A stretch of 60,018 nucleotides of DNA from Gemmatimonadetes bacterium 13_2_20CM_2_65_7 (lineage in GTDB: Bacteria; Gemmatimonadota; Gemmatimonadetes; Gemmatimonadales; GWC2-71-9). The position numbers and the translations under genes were made by a program. The notes under the pieces are model-generated. The model worked only from the letters and a program-made list of their open reading frames with translations, had not been told where the DNA came from and searched no databases. Every line of letters starts with the position of its first letter. Within the stretch, counting starts at the first letter, position 1. The stretch is from assembly GCA_001915025.1 (NCBI GenBank), contig MNDR01000098.1, forward strand, positions 1,526 to 61,543, written 5' to 3'. Below are positions 1 through 7,894 of the stretch, one piece after another.

Positions 1-413
1 AAAAAAAGAGCAGCGAGTGAGACCATCCAGATGAGCGTAATGATCACCGCGCTGCCGAAACACCAGCGACAGATTGCGTGAATCACGAAAAGCTCGAGAT
101 AGGTGAGATACGCGGTAAACAGCGCGCCGACCGTGGCTAACCCCACCAGCAGAACACCCCAACCGCGTTGCACCAGCGCCACGGGACGTAGCGCCGCGAG
201 CGCGACGATCAGAATCACGACGTAGCCGATCACGCCATACAACGCGACCGGTTGCCCAAGAAACACCGCCCAGCGGCTCGTCTGCACGACTTCGCAGCCG
301 CCGCTCGCGCCGCATTTGATCGCTCCACCGATACCGATCGCGTGCAGCCAGAGATAGACGGCAATGAAGAGGCCGACGAGCGCGAGCAACGCGATCGCCT
401 GGCGCTGGCGCAT
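1..413 (-). CDS. Vitamin K epoxide reductase family protein (partial, C-terminus outside window)
   Basis: About 137 residues are visible, starting at ATG 413. Four hydrophobic segments are seen. Loop cysteines lie at about residues 34 and 40 (KCGASGGC) and the active-site pair CRWC at 115-118. This is the VKOR arrangement: a membrane enzyme that passes electrons from a periplasmic thiol oxidase to quinone. The start codon overlaps the stop of the upstream DsbA-like gene by one base (TGATG), so the two are translationally coupled. That fits VKOR reoxidising that protein, which is inferred. The C-terminus runs off the window, so a fused thioredoxin domain cannot be excluded. Confidence 0.9.
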   Translation of the reverse strand, partial: MRQRQAIALLALVGLFIAVYLWLHAIGIGGAIKCGASGGCEVVQTSRWAVFLGQPVALYGVIGYVVILIVALAALRPVALVQRGWGVLLVGLATVGALFTAYLTYLELFVIHAICRWCFGSAVIITLIWMVSLAALF

Positions 414-1150
414 CAATGATGTTCGTGTGGCTGAGCGGTCTTCGCGGCAGGCGGGCGCGGGGGGGGGGGCATGTGCGCGATCACGCTGTCAGCGAGATGC
501 TTGAAATCGTCGGACGTCGGCAGGCGCCGGAAGACGAGTTTCTTGCCGCCGAGGAAAAAGGTCGGCGTTCCGTCGACCAGAAGGCTGTCACCCTCCTGGC
601 GGCTGAACTCGATGCGGGATGCGTATTTGCCACTCGCCATGCAGGCGTCGTATTGGTCGACGTTCAATCCCGCGGCTTTGGCGAGATCGTGGAACAGGCG
701 TGCGGGATTCCTTCCCGTCTGCGCCCAGGCGTGATTATAGAACAACTGATCCTGCATCTCCCAAAACTTTCCCTGCTCGCCGCCGCATTGGGTCGCATGC
801 GCGGCGTACCGCGAGTATTGATGAATGGAGAGCGGATAGTCGCGCACGCGCCAACGCACCTTCACCGTTTCGATCAACTGTTGGCGGATGGTCGGCATCT
901 GGATTGTGGCGAACTGAGCGCAGATGGGGCATTCATAGTCGACGTATTCGACGATCTCGACCGGCGCATGCCCCTCGCCGAGTGTGTAGCCGCGGAAGCC
1001 GTCGTCCACCACGGCGTGTGGCGGTGCCGCTGCGGCGACCGTCGAACCACCGCCGCTGCGCAGCAGCACGAACAGCGTGGCGCCGAGCAGGACGGCCAGC
1101 GCGCCCAAGACCACGTAAAACCGATTCAATCCTCCGGATCCCTCTGCCAA
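413..1150 (-). CDS. Membrane-anchored DsbA-family thiol:disulfide oxidoreductase
   Basis: 245 residues. An N-terminal membrane segment (about 11-31) anchors a periplasmic DSBA-type thioredoxin domain with active site CPIC (C74/C77) after EIVEYVDYE and a cis-proline loop GTPTFF. The start is TTG at 1150, preceded by GAGGAGGAG, which lies within the end of the upstream gene. The C-terminal tail is proline-rich, encoded by an 11-base C run, and ends HEHH. It most likely introduces disulfides into exported proteins and is reoxidised by the VKOR encoded immediately downstream. The family is known to include disulfide oxidases and isomerases; the exact role is not visible. Confidence 0.88.
   Translation of the reverse strand: MAEGSGGLNRFYVVLGALAVLLGATLFVLLRSGGGSTVAAAAPPHAVVDDGFRGYTLGEGHAPVEIVEYVDYECPICAQFATIQMPTIRQQLIETVKVRWRVRDYPLSIHQYSRYAAHATQCGGEQGKFWEMQDQLFYNHAWAQTGRNPARLFHDLAKAAGLNVDQYDACMASGKYASRIEFSRQEGDSLLVDGTPTFFLGGKKLVFRRLPTSDDFKHLADSVIAHMPPPPRPPAAKTAQPHEHH
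459..469. repeat. 11-base G homopolymer inside a coding sequence
   Basis: Eleven consecutive G on the + strand, read as proline codons (PPPP) near the C-terminus of the DsbA-like protein. A change in length would alter only the tail, plus coupling to the VKOR gene. Confidence 0.9.
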
Positions 1151-1428
1151 GGCTCCTCCTCGTCACCGTCATCGAACCGCAGCTCATCCAGTCGCTGTTG
1201 CGCATCCTCGACGATGCGGCGACTCTCGGCCACTTCGGGCGTGTCGTAGGTGCTGCGAACTTCGTAGTGGAACAGCTCGCTGCGGGCGTTGCCAAACAGT
1301 TTTTGCAGCTCGGGGGCCGCATCGAGGAGACGACCCGTTCTGTCCAGCTCTTGTATTCGATCCGCCAGCGCCCGAAGCAGCGCAACCAGGCGCTGCGCGC
1401 GTTCGGGCCCGTAGACTTCCTCGCTCAT
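1126..1428 (-). CDS. Small acidic hypothetical protein
   Basis: 100 residues from ATG 1428. That start has a strong Shine-Dalgarno sequence (GGGAGGAA, 4 nt before the ATG). The longer reading from 1482 adds 18 residues that run into the promoter, so I reject it. The protein is predicted helical (ERAQRLVALLRALADRIQEL) with an acidic tail ending DDGDEEEPWQRDPED. No signal peptide or known domain is seen. Its last 25 bases overlap the start of the DsbA-like gene and contain that gene's ribosome-binding site, so it heads the thiol-oxidation operon. Function unknown. Confidence 0.75.
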   Translation of the reverse strand: MSEEVYGPERAQRLVALLRALADRIQELDRTGRLLDAAPELQKLFGNARSELFHYEVRSTYDTPEVAESRRIVEDAQQRLDELRFDDGDEEEPWQRDPED

Positions 1429-1470
1429 CGGTTCCTCCCGGAACACGGGAACCCGCGTCCCTGATGTGGC

Positions 1471-1476
1471 ATTATA
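1471..1476 (-). promoter_or_regulatory. Consensus -10 box of the thiol-oxidation operon
   Basis: Perfect TATAAT on the minus strand, 43 bases before the ATG at 1428, leaving a short leader containing the Shine-Dalgarno sequence. No good -35 is seen at 17 bp. Confidence 0.6.
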
Positions 1477-1487
1477 CCACACAACCG

Positions 1488-1496
1488 ATTATCTTG
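1488..1496 (+). promoter_or_regulatory. ATTATCTTG promoter motif
   Basis: Nine-base motif 50 nt before the start of the 1547 gene. It recurs, with G or C at the sixth base, at 11029, 17699, 29021 and 55491, each time ahead of a gene with an untranslated leader. It probably contains the -10 (TATCTT). Confidence 0.55.
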
Positions 1497-1546
1497 CGGC
1501 GCCGTTTTTCACGAGGTTCTTCTAGCCCGAAAGGAAACCCCCCTGC

Positions 1547-1816
1547 ATGGCCAAAAAGCGTGGTGAGCCCCGGAAGTACACGATCCCCACGAGCTTCGAG
1601 CAGGCACGCGACGAGCTGTTCTCGCACATTCTCCGCTGCGGAGTGCTGGAGGCCACCCCCGAGCATCAGAAAGAATGGTTCGACGACACCCTGCTGTACC
1701 TCGCCGATCGTTTTACCGACCTGACAGAGACTGAGCTGAACGAGCTGCGCGTGTTGGGCGAGCGCTATTGCCGCCCCGTGGTCGCTCGGACCGCCCCCGT
1801 CGGCGCCGACGCCTGA
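1547..1816 (+). CDS. Small conserved-looking hypothetical protein
   Basis: 89 residues from ATG 1547, with AAGGAAA 9 nt upstream as a weak ribosome-binding site. The N-terminus is basic (MAKKRGEPRKYTIP), followed by a soluble helical body (FEQARDELFSHILRCGVLEA, then EWFDDTLLYLADRF). No membrane segment. It stands alone with its own promoter and a terminator 24 nt after its stop. I do not recognise a family. Confidence 0.7.
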   Translation: MAKKRGEPRKYTIPTSFEQARDELFSHILRCGVLEATPEHQKEWFDDTLLYLADRFTDLTETELNELRVLGERYCRPVVARTAPVGADA

Positions 1817-1839
1817 CGGCGAAAGTCTCCGAGAAGGAA

Positions 1840-1866
1840 GGGCGCCCTCGCACGGCGCCCTTTTGT
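1840..1866. terminator. Rho-independent terminator
   Basis: Stem GGGCGCC/GGCGCCC (1840-1846 and 1854-1860) with loop CTCGCAC, followed by TTTTGT. It lies between the convergent genes ending at 1816 and 1871. The T-tract is on the + side. Confidence 0.85.
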
Positions 1867-1870
1867 ATTT

Positions 1871-2323
1871 CTACCTCCACCAAACGGGGAACTTCCGCAG
1901 TCGCCATCCGGCGGCAACGCGGGCGCCGCCCGCCAGGCCCAGCTCCACGTACCAGCTGTTCCGGCGTCCGGGCGCCGCCTCGAGTCCCAGAAGAACGGCC
2001 AGCCAACCCTTGCCGGCCGACCCACGCCGGCCGCTGCAGGCGGCACCCAATCCCGCAAACAGACCCATTCCATTTCGCGCCGTGGGATTCACGAGTAACT
2101 GGAGCGTCAACTGGGCGCGTCCCGCCGCGTGGCCGTCGTCGCTGCCGCCCGCGAACGCCACCGCAATGCGCGTCTCCGTGCCCGGACGCCGCGCGATGCC
2201 GAGCTCGGCGCCGGCGAACGTGTGGCGCGCCATCACGGCCGCGCCGCCGACGCTCAGCTCCGTCGCTGTGAGCTGCTGTGATTGCAATGCCAGAAGGGGC
2301 ATCAAGAACAACAGGCTAGGCAA
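1871..2323 (-). CDS. Secreted, probably outer-membrane hypothetical protein
   Basis: About 150 residues. A signal-peptide-like start (PSLLFLMPLLALQSQQ) is followed by alternating short stretches typical of a small beta-barrel (ELSVGGAAVMARHTFAGAEL, later WYVELGLAGGARVAAGW). The reading frame is open further upstream, but those residues are low-complexity and overlap osmC. I place the start at TTG 2323, which overlaps the osmC stop; ATG 2302 is the alternative. No domain is recognised. Confidence 0.6.
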   Translation of the reverse strand: MPSLLFLMPLLALQSQQLTATELSVGGAAVMARHTFAGAELGIARRPGTETRIAVAFAGGSDDGHAAGRAQLTLQLLVNPTARNGMGLFAGLGAACSGRRGSAGKGWLAVLLGLEAAPGRRNSWYVELGLAGGARVAAGWRLRKFPVWWR

Positions 2324-2723
2324 TGGTGACGTCGTAACTGATCGCGATATCGGGGGCGAGTGATGCGATGACGGAGCAGTACTTCTCGATCGAGAGGTCC
2401 ACGGCACGGCGTACCTTGGTGTCGTCGGCGCCCTCACCGCGCACAGTGAAGTGGAAAGCGATGGCGATGAGGCGACGCGGCTCGGTCTCACGGCGTATCC
2501 CCTGCACCGCGATATCAAGCGCTTCGAGTTTGATGCGCTGCTTCTGGAGGATGATGACTACGTCGGACGCCGTGCAGGTGGCGGCGGCGAGGAGTAGCGT
2601 CTCGACGGGCGACGTCGCCGCCCGAGAATCGCCGTCGACGAGAATCGGCGGCCGGCCCTTCCCTTCACCTTCGAACTGCAACTGTTGTTTCCACCGCACC
2701 GTCACTTCGGCGCTTCGCGCCAT
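2316..2723 (-). CDS. OsmC/Ohr-family protein
   Basis: 135 residues, the usual OsmC length. Family motifs are clear: AATSPVETLLLAAATCTASD carries the first redox Cys at about residue 50, and EKYCSVIASL carries the second near the C-terminus. Members reduce organic hydroperoxides or detoxify thiol-reactive compounds with this cysteine pair in the cytoplasm. It follows the frameshifted outer-membrane-type gene by one base and overlaps the next gene, so all are probably on one transcript. Substrate not predictable. Confidence 0.9.
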   Translation of the reverse strand: MARSAEVTVRWKQQLQFEGEGKGRPPILVDGDSRAATSPVETLLLAAATCTASDVVIILQKQRIKLEALDIAVQGIRRETEPRRLIAIAFHFTVRGEGADDTKVRRAVDLSIEKYCSVIASLAPDIAISYDVTIA

Positions 2724-2724
2724 G

Positions 2725-3128
2725 TCAATTTCCTCGCCGCGTCGTCAGACCCACATAGAAACGGTGGCGGTGCAACTCATCCAGGGCCCGGTATTCCACG
2801 AGCCAGTTGAAGGTGGAGCGGTAATGCAGCTCGAAGCCGAACGCGAGATTGGCCCAGAGATCGGGGCAGTTGGGATCGGCGGAACAGCTCTCGCGTCCCG
2901 CGACCGAGAAACCCAAACCCACGTACGGTGTGGCGACCTCTTCATGTCTAACGTGGTGCCGAGCACGAACTGACCGGCGCCGCGCAGGTCCACCCCACCG
3001 CGCACCCCGAAGCCAAAGAGACCGAAGCGCGTGCCGCCGTGCGCCGAGCTCTTGGGAGCCACGAACTCCTGCGCGGTCACGAGCCTCGCGCCGAGCAGTC
3101 CGATCGCTGCCATGATCATGACGCGCAT
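2725..3128 (-). pseudogene. Frameshifted outer-membrane-type protein gene
   Basis: The first part, from ATG 3128, reads as a signal peptide and barrel start (MRVMIMAAIGLLGARLVTAQ, then TRFGLFGFGVRGGVDL). After TTLDMK the reading must shift to another frame to continue sensibly as VATPYVGLGFSVAGR, LWANLAFGFELHYRSTFNWL and FYVGLTTRRGN. Adding one G in AAGAGG near 2940-2946 (AAGGAGG) joins both parts into about 134 residues with EV at the junction. Start and stop are intact. ATG 3128 overlaps the stop of the phosphatidyltransferase gene (TGATG). This is either a true frameshift or a one-base sequencing error. Confidence 0.7.
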
Positions 3129-3643
3129 CAAGGTACCCCCGCCGTCCGGCGTGCCGCGGTGCGTCCGTAGTCCCAGATAGCGTACACTGCAATCGCCGCG
3201 GTGGCCCAGGCCAGACGCCGCACATGAGGCGATTCCGCGATGGCGGCCACGAGCGTCAACAGTTGCGCGATCGTCACCGCTTTGCCGCCGGCGCGCGCGG
3301 GCAGCGCGGTCGGCCGTCGCAACAACCACGTCGCCAGAAATCCTAATGCGGCGACGATATCGCGCAGCAGCACTCCGATCAGCTCGTACCACTCGAGCAA
3401 GCCGCGCAGCGCCACGGTCACGAACGCGACCGCCATGAACACCTTGTCGGCGATCGGATCGAGGACCGCGCCCACCCGGGAGCCGCCGAAGCGCCGGGCC
3501 AGCAGCCCGTCGGCGACGTCGGTCGCGGCGGCCGCGGCGACGATGGCGAGCTGCCAGAGCGGGGCGCGCACGAACGGAAACACCGCTGCGAGTGGAAAGC
3601 GCAGCGCCGTCGCGACATCGGCGGCCGTAATCGTCGGTTTCAC
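3128..3643 (-). CDS. CDP-alcohol phosphatidyltransferase
   Basis: 171 residues with several membrane segments. The family signature is complete at about residues 42-67: DVADGLLARR, then GAVLDPIADK, which gives the D-x2-DG-x2-AR-x8-G-x3-D-x3-D pattern that binds the CDP-alcohol and metals. These enzymes make phospholipid head-group precursors in the inner membrane. Phosphatidylglycerophosphate synthase is the commonest, but the alcohol acceptor cannot be read from sequence. The start is GTG 3643, directly abutting the -35 of the divergent cNMP-binding gene. Confidence 0.9.
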   Translation of the reverse strand: MKPTITAADVATALRFPLAAVFPFVRAPLWQLAIVAAAAATDVADGLLARRFGGSRVGAVLDPIADKVFMAVAFVTVALRGLLEWYELIGVLLRDIVAALGFLATWLLRRPTALPARAGGKAVTIAQLLTLVAAIAESPHVRRLAWATAAIAVYAIWDYGRTAARRTAGVP

Positions 3644-3672
3644 TTGCCCCTGTGTACCACGCGTCGTACCTT
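3644..3672 (+). promoter_or_regulatory. Leaderless promoter of the cNMP-binding protein
   Basis: TTGCCC (3644-3649), 17 bp spacer, TACCTT (3667-3672), then 6 nt to GTG 3679. The spacing puts transcription start at the codon. Confidence 0.65.
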
Positions 3673-3678
3673 CACCTC

Positions 3679-4137
3679 GTGGACGTCAAGCTGCTGAAAC
3701 AAGCGGCCATCTTCCAGGATCTCGACGACGGCGAGCTCGCCCGCGTCGCCGAAGTCTGCCGTGAGCAGAAGTTCACCGTCGGCCAATACGTCTTCAAGGA
3801 AGGCGAGCCGGGCAACCGGTTGTTCCTGATCTCGGATGGCGAAGTTCGGATCTCCCGGACGATCCCGGGATCCGGCGAAGAAGCGTTGGCCGTGCTCAAG
3901 CCGGGCTCCTGTTTCGGCGAGATGTCGATTTTCGACCGGTCCGAACGCTCCACCGACGCGATCGCCAACACCGGCTGTACGCTGATCACCATCTCCCGTT
4001 CCGACTTCGAGCTCCTCCTCGACTTCAATCGCGACATCGCTTACAAGGTTCTGTGGTCGGTCGTGCGGCTCCTGTCCGCCCGGCTGCGCGTGACGAACGA
4101 CAATCTGCGGTCGTTCCTCGCGATGTCCATGTTCTAA
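3679..4137 (+). CDS. Stand-alone cyclic-nucleotide-binding domain protein
   Basis: 152 residues from GTG 3679. I choose it over GTG 3652 because the promoter leaves no room for the longer form. It is one cNMP-binding domain (CAP_ED): GQYVFKEGEPGNRLFLISDG, then GEEALAVLKPGSCFGEMSIF and RSERSTDAIA, matching the phosphate-binding cassette (GEMSIF...R). A C-terminal helix follows (VVRLLSARLRVTN), but there is no helix-turn-helix, so it is not a CRP-type DNA binder by itself. It may act as a ligand-responsive subunit for another protein; partner unknown. DoxX follows after 11 bp. Confidence 0.85.
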   Translation: MDVKLLKQAAIFQDLDDGELARVAEVCREQKFTVGQYVFKEGEPGNRLFLISDGEVRISRTIPGSGEEALAVLKPGSCFGEMSIFDRSERSTDAIANTGCTLITISRSDFELLLDFNRDIAYKVLWSVVRLLSARLRVTNDNLRSFLAMSMF

Positions 4138-4148
4138 CGAGAGACCTC

Positions 4149-4538
4149 GTGAATTCCTTGACGCCGTACGCGGCCTTCTTCATGCGCCTGGCGGTGGGCG
4201 GGGTGTTCTTACTCCACGGCATCGCCAAGTTCGACCGCGGCATCGGGGCGACCGCGCAATTCCTCGCGATGCACCACATCCCGTTCGCCACGATTTTTGC
4301 CGTGATCCTCATGACAATCGAAACGGTGGGAGCGCTCTGCGTGCTGCTCGGCATTCTGACGCGCGCGTGGGCCGCCGTGATGGCGGTGGAAATGGCGGTG
4401 GCGATCGTCGCCGTGAAAATCGCCGGCCACCAGAACTTCGAGCTGGAAGCGCTGTTGCTCGCGGGCGCCGTCACGCTCGTCGCGCTCGGCGACGGGCCGC
4501 TGTCGATTGCGGTGCGGTTCAAGCAGCCGAGCAGCTAA
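4149..4538 (+). CDS. DoxX-family membrane protein
   Basis: 129 residues from GTG 4149. Four hydrophobic segments and the DoxX hallmark near the N-terminus: AAFFMRLAVGGVFLLHGIAK, then IETVGALCVLLGILTR. Bacterial DoxX proteins are small inner-membrane proteins tied loosely to redox and sulfur metabolism; the function of this one is unknown. It lies 11 bp behind the cNMP-binding gene and is probably cotranscribed. Its TAA stop shares bases with the stop of the convergent TPR gene (CTAA, 4535-4538). Confidence 0.85.
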   Translation: MNSLTPYAAFFMRLAVGGVFLLHGIAKFDRGIGATAQFLAMHHIPFATIFAVILMTIETVGALCVLLGILTRAWAAVMAVEMAVAIVAVKIAGHQNFELEALLLAGAVTLVALGDGPLSIAVRFKQPSS

Positions 4539-5671
4539 TGCAGGATTCTTAAGACCCCCGCATCCGCGCCGGCGCGCAGGAAACTCTCAGGGTCCGTCGC
4601 CGGAATCGTGAGGCCCGTCTGCTTCCGCCACCGTTTGGCGCTCGCCTCCATGTACTGTTCCAGCGAGCCCGCGGCCCATTCGGCGGCGTCGTCCTTCATC
4701 TGCCGCACGATTTCTTCCCAGGTTCCGACGTACGTCGATCCCGAAACCGTACTCACACGGTGCACTTCCCCGCTGCCGCCGCTGCCGCCATTGCCGCCCT
4801 TGTTTCTCATCCCCTGCAGCTCGGTGAGCAGCGTGCCGAACAGCTCGAGCTGCCGCGGGTCGCGGATCTGTCCGTCGGGCCGCAGGGCTTCGATCTCCGC
4901 GAGGACGAGGTCTTCGGGCGCGGCGTCACCGGTGATTTCGTTCAGGCGATCGTGCCACGGGACGAGCTCGGGGTCGTCATCGGCGAGGCGGTACACGCCC
5001 TTCTTGAGCTCGACGAGCCGCCAGATGGCGAGCGCGTCGTAATGCTCCTCCGGCCCGGTGCGCTCGAGGTGAAATAGCGCGGCCTCGTACTCCCCGCGGT
5101 CGTAGAGCAGGTTCGCCAGATAGATCCGGGCTTCGCCCAGGCTGGGATCGAGCTCGAGGGCGCGACGCAGCCAGTGCAGGCTGCCGCCTTCGTCGGCAAG
5201 GCGGTGCGCGGCGTACCCGACGCAGGCGGCCGCATCCGCCGAATCGGGGTGCGCGTTGAGCGCGCCTTCAAAGAAGCGGCGCGCCTGATCGAGGACTGCC
5301 TCGCGGAACAAGGCGCGGCCGATCTGCAACATCAGATCGTGATCGTCCTGGAATCCCAGGGCGAGCACGCGCTCGAAGCAGGCCAGCGCCGCCGCCCGCT
5401 CGCCGAACTTCAGCAGGACTTCGCCGAGGCCCGCGAGCGTGTCTTCATGATCGGGATCGAGACCGCGCGCTTCTTCAAACGAGCGCCGCGCCCAGGCGTA
5501 CTCCTCGCGCGCCAACCGCGCATAGCCCATCCCCACGTGCAGCTCGACGGCGTGCGGGTACAGACCGAGGCCTTCGCGCAGAGTATCTATCGCGTCGTCG
5601 TATTGTCCTTCGTTGTAGAACTGATGCGCACGTTCGTCGTATTCGTCGGAACTGAGGAACGGATCCGACAT
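4535..5671 (-). CDS. TPR-repeat protein
   Basis: 378 residues. About six tetratricopeptide repeats fill residues 10-210 (AHQFYNEGQYDDAIDTLREG, ARLAREEYAWARRSFEEARG, LANLLYDRGEYEAALFHLER), so it is probably a protein-protein interaction scaffold. A Gly/Ser-rich linker (GGNGGSGGSG) then leads to a helical C-terminal region of about 80 residues. No signal peptide, so cytoplasmic. The start at ATG 5671 has GGAGGG 9 nt upstream and TATCAT at 5706-5701 as probable -10. Confidence 0.85.
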   Translation of the reverse strand: MSDPFLSSDEYDERAHQFYNEGQYDDAIDTLREGLGLYPHAVELHVGMGYARLAREEYAWARRSFEEARGLDPDHEDTLAGLGEVLLKFGERAAALACFERVLALGFQDDHDLMLQIGRALFREAVLDQARRFFEGALNAHPDSADAAACVGYAAHRLADEGGSLHWLRRALELDPSLGEARIYLANLLYDRGEYEAALFHLERTGPEEHYDALAIWRLVELKKGVYRLADDDPELVPWHDRLNEITGDAAPEDLVLAEIEALRPDGQIRDPRQLELFGTLLTELQGMRNKGGNGGSGGSGEVHRVSTVSGSTYVGTWEEIVRQMKDDAAEWAAGSLEQYMEASAKRWRKQTGLTIPATDPESFLRAGADAGVLRILH

Positions 5672-5744
5672 CGAACGGGACCCTCCGGGATGGTTGCGCT
5701 ATGATAAGAAACGGCGAACGGTTACACAAGCGACCCGGGGCGGC

Positions 5745-5750
5745 TATTTT
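5745..5750 (+). promoter_or_regulatory. Leaderless -10 box of argJ
   Basis: TATTTT followed by 8 nt and ATG 5759. A weak -35 (TTACAC, 5722-5727) lies 17 bp upstream. Confidence 0.55.
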
Positions 5751-5758
5751 GACCGGCC

Positions 5759-6988
5759 ATGCCCTCGGCATTCACTGCCGTTCCGGACGGCTCCGTTACA
5801 TCACCAGGTGGATTCACCGCCGCCGCCACGCACGCCGGCCTGAAATCGGATGGCGCACTCGACGTCGCGCTGCTCGTCAGCACGACGAGCTGTGCGACGG
5901 CCGGAGTTTTCACCCGCAACGCGTTGCGCGCTGCACCGGTCATCTACGATGCCGATCTCTTGAGCGAGCGGCCGGGGCGCATCCGTGCCGTCGCGATGAA
6001 CGCGCGCGTCGCCAACGCGTGCACCGGTGCGCCGGGACTCGAGGCCGCCCGGGCCATGGCGCGCTCCGCGGAAGAAGCGGCCGGACTGCCGCCCCGCACT
6101 GCGCTGGTGCTCTCGACCGGCGTGATCGGCATCCCGCTCCCCATCGACAAAGTGGGCGCCGGCCTGCGGCAGGCGGCGGCGAAACTGTCGTCGGGCGGCG
6201 GCATCGATGCTGCCCGCGCGATCATGACGACGGATACGCGACCCAAGCACTGCGCCGTCCGCCTGGAGGGAGGCGCCGCTATCACGATCGGTGGAATCGC
6301 CAAAGGCGCCGGCATGATCCATCCCGACATGGCCACCCTGCTCGGCGTGATCACGACCGACGCGGTGTCGGAGCCGGGCGTGCTGGGACCATTCCTGCGA
6401 CGCGTAGCCGACCGGACATTCAATGCGATTTCCGTGGACGGCGACACCAGCACGAATGACACCGTCCTCCTGCTCGCAAACGGATCTTCCGGCATCGACC
6501 CGTCGCGCGACGGTGCTCTGTGGAAAGTTTTCGAAGAGGCTGTCATCGAGGTCGCGCGGACGCTTGCGCTGGCCGTCGTCGAAGATGGCGAGGGGGCGAC
6601 CAAGCAGCTCCAGATCCACGTCGTCGGTGCGACAACCGAAGCGCACGCGCGCGAGGTCGGACGCGCGATCGCGCGCTCGTCGCTCGTGAAGACCGCGATC
6701 TACGGCGGCGATCCCAATTGGGGTCGCGTCCTCGCGGCCGCCGGCGCGGCGGGCGTCCCGCTCATCTCGGAGCGGATCACGCTCGAGGCTGCGACTGACG
6801 GAGGGTGGTTCACGCTGGCGACGGCTGGGGCGACGGCGCTCGCCGATACCGCTCGGGCGAGGCGCATCTTCCAGCAGAAAACCATTCGCCTCCGGCTCGA
6901 CCTCGGATTGGGTCGAGCGGAGGCGATGGTATGGACCTGCGATCTTTCTCCGGACTACGTCCGGATCAACTCCGACTACACGTCCTAG
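5759..6988 (+). CDS. argJ: Bifunctional ornithine acetyltransferase / N-acetylglutamate synthase
   Basis: 409 residues, the normal ArgJ length. The autocleavage site is intact (KGAGMIHPDMATLLG, cleavage expected before Thr193, which becomes the nucleophile), as is the upstream LVLSTGVIGIPLP block. The enzyme moves the acetyl group from N-acetylornithine to glutamate in the cyclic arginine pathway, and some members also use acetyl-CoA. No other arg genes are in the window. The start is ATG 5759 with a leaderless promoter pattern. Confidence 0.95.
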   Translation: MPSAFTAVPDGSVTSPGGFTAAATHAGLKSDGALDVALLVSTTSCATAGVFTRNALRAAPVIYDADLLSERPGRIRAVAMNARVANACTGAPGLEAARAMARSAEEAAGLPPRTALVLSTGVIGIPLPIDKVGAGLRQAAAKLSSGGGIDAARAIMTTDTRPKHCAVRLEGGAAITIGGIAKGAGMIHPDMATLLGVITTDAVSEPGVLGPFLRRVADRTFNAISVDGDTSTNDTVLLLANGSSGIDPSRDGALWKVFEEAVIEVARTLALAVVEDGEGATKQLQIHVVGATTEAHAREVGRAIARSSLVKTAIYGGDPNWGRVLAAAGAAGVPLISERITLEAATDGGWFTLATAGATALADTARARRIFQQKTIRLRLDLGLGRAEAMVWTCDLSPDYVRINSDYTS

Positions 6989-6989
6989 C

Positions 6990-7208
6990 TTACGGCTTCG
7001 CCTTCGTCGTGTCGTGGGGCATGGCGGCCGCTTTGCCTTTGCCTTTGCGTGCACGATGACGACGAGCCTTGGACTTCGAGCTATCGGTGCTCTGCGAGGC
7101 GCTGGCCTGCGCCTTTGGGGCGGCCGATGCCGGCTGCTGCGTGGGCTGCTGCGCCGCGAGCGCGGGGGCTGCGACGAGAGCCAGCATCAGCAGGGTCTGA
7201 CGAACCAT
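6990..7208 (-). CDS. Small secreted basic protein
   Basis: 72 residues. A clear signal peptide (MVRQTLLMLALVAAPALAAQ) is followed by a Gln/Ala/Ser-rich stretch and then a strongly basic segment (KSKARRHRARKGKGKAAAM). The start ATG 7208 has CCGAGG upstream. It lies 26 bp behind the secreted 219-residue protein and is probably the last gene of the ECF sigma operon. The mature part is low-complexity and probably unstructured. Function unknown. Confidence 0.65.
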   Translation of the reverse strand: MVRQTLLMLALVAAPALAAQQPTQQPASAAPKAQASASQSTDSSKSKARRHRARKGKGKAAAMPHDTTKAKP

Positions 7209-7234
7209 GTGTTGCCTCGGGTTTAGGGACGTTC

Positions 7235-7894
7235 TTACGACCCTTTTGTCCGACGCCGCGTCACCGCCGCCGGAACCTCGGCGGTCGGCACGTTGGGGAG
7301 CAGCGCCCGGACACGCGCCAGGGCGTCGGCATGGGTGCGACCACCCGCCCGCTGCAGCTCGTGATCGGCGGCGACGGCCACATCCAGCAAACGCATGCCA
7401 TGCAAGCCTTTGTTGTGCGCTTCCACGAGCAGATCAGCCGCCGAATCGGGATTGAAGCGGTGCGCCACGAGATCCGCGGCGGCATGCAGGACGGGCCCCG
7501 GCGGCTCGTTCGGCGCCACGGTGAGCAGCCGCTCGACGATCGCGGGACCGAGCCCACGGGCGAGGGCTGCCGAGACCGCCGCGACGTGCGCCTCGGGCGC
7601 CGGCTGGTCCGGCATCGCCCGCCCGACGATGATGCGCGCCTCACGCAGCTGCAGCAGGCTGCGCCGTACGCCATTCACCAGTCGATCCGTGGGAACGCCC
7701 TTCGCACTGCCTTCGAGGGCCTTCTGCACCAGCGGCTCACTGGGGAGGCTCTCGGCGACCGCCGCCGCGATCAGCGAATCGATGGCCGGGAGCGCTGCTG
7801 GTGGAACGCGGCCCGCTAACCTGCTTGCCGCCCCTCCACCGTTTTGCGCGGCCAGCGGCGCCGCAATCAGCACCAGCACAAGCGCCACTCTCAC
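7235..7894 (-). CDS. Secreted hypothetical protein of the ECF sigma operon
   Basis: 219 residues with a signal peptide (MRVALVLVLIAAPLAAQ). The mature part is Ala/Leu-rich and helical, with repeat-like blocks (DSLIAAAVAESLPSEPLVQK, ADLLVEAHNKGLHGMRLLDV). It overlaps the glycogen-binding gene upstream by 4 bases (ATGA-type), so translation is coupled. Coupling to an ECF sigma factor and its membrane partner suggests an envelope role. No known domain. Confidence 0.75.
   Translation of the reverse strand: MRVALVLVLIAAPLAAQNGGGAASRLAGRVPPAALPAIDSLIAAAVAESLPSEPLVQKALEGSAKGVPTDRLVNGVRRSLLQLREARIIVGRAMPDQPAPEAHVAAVSAALARGLGPAIVERLLTVAPNEPPGPVLHAAADLVAHRFNPDSAADLLVEAHNKGLHGMRLLDVAVAADHELQRAGGRTHADALARVRALLPNVPTAEVPAAVTRRRTKGS

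Noticed and set aside
5801-7054. Open frame of 417 codons opposite argJ
   Set aside because: Arg/Asp-rich shadow frame with no domain; argJ is complete on the other strand.
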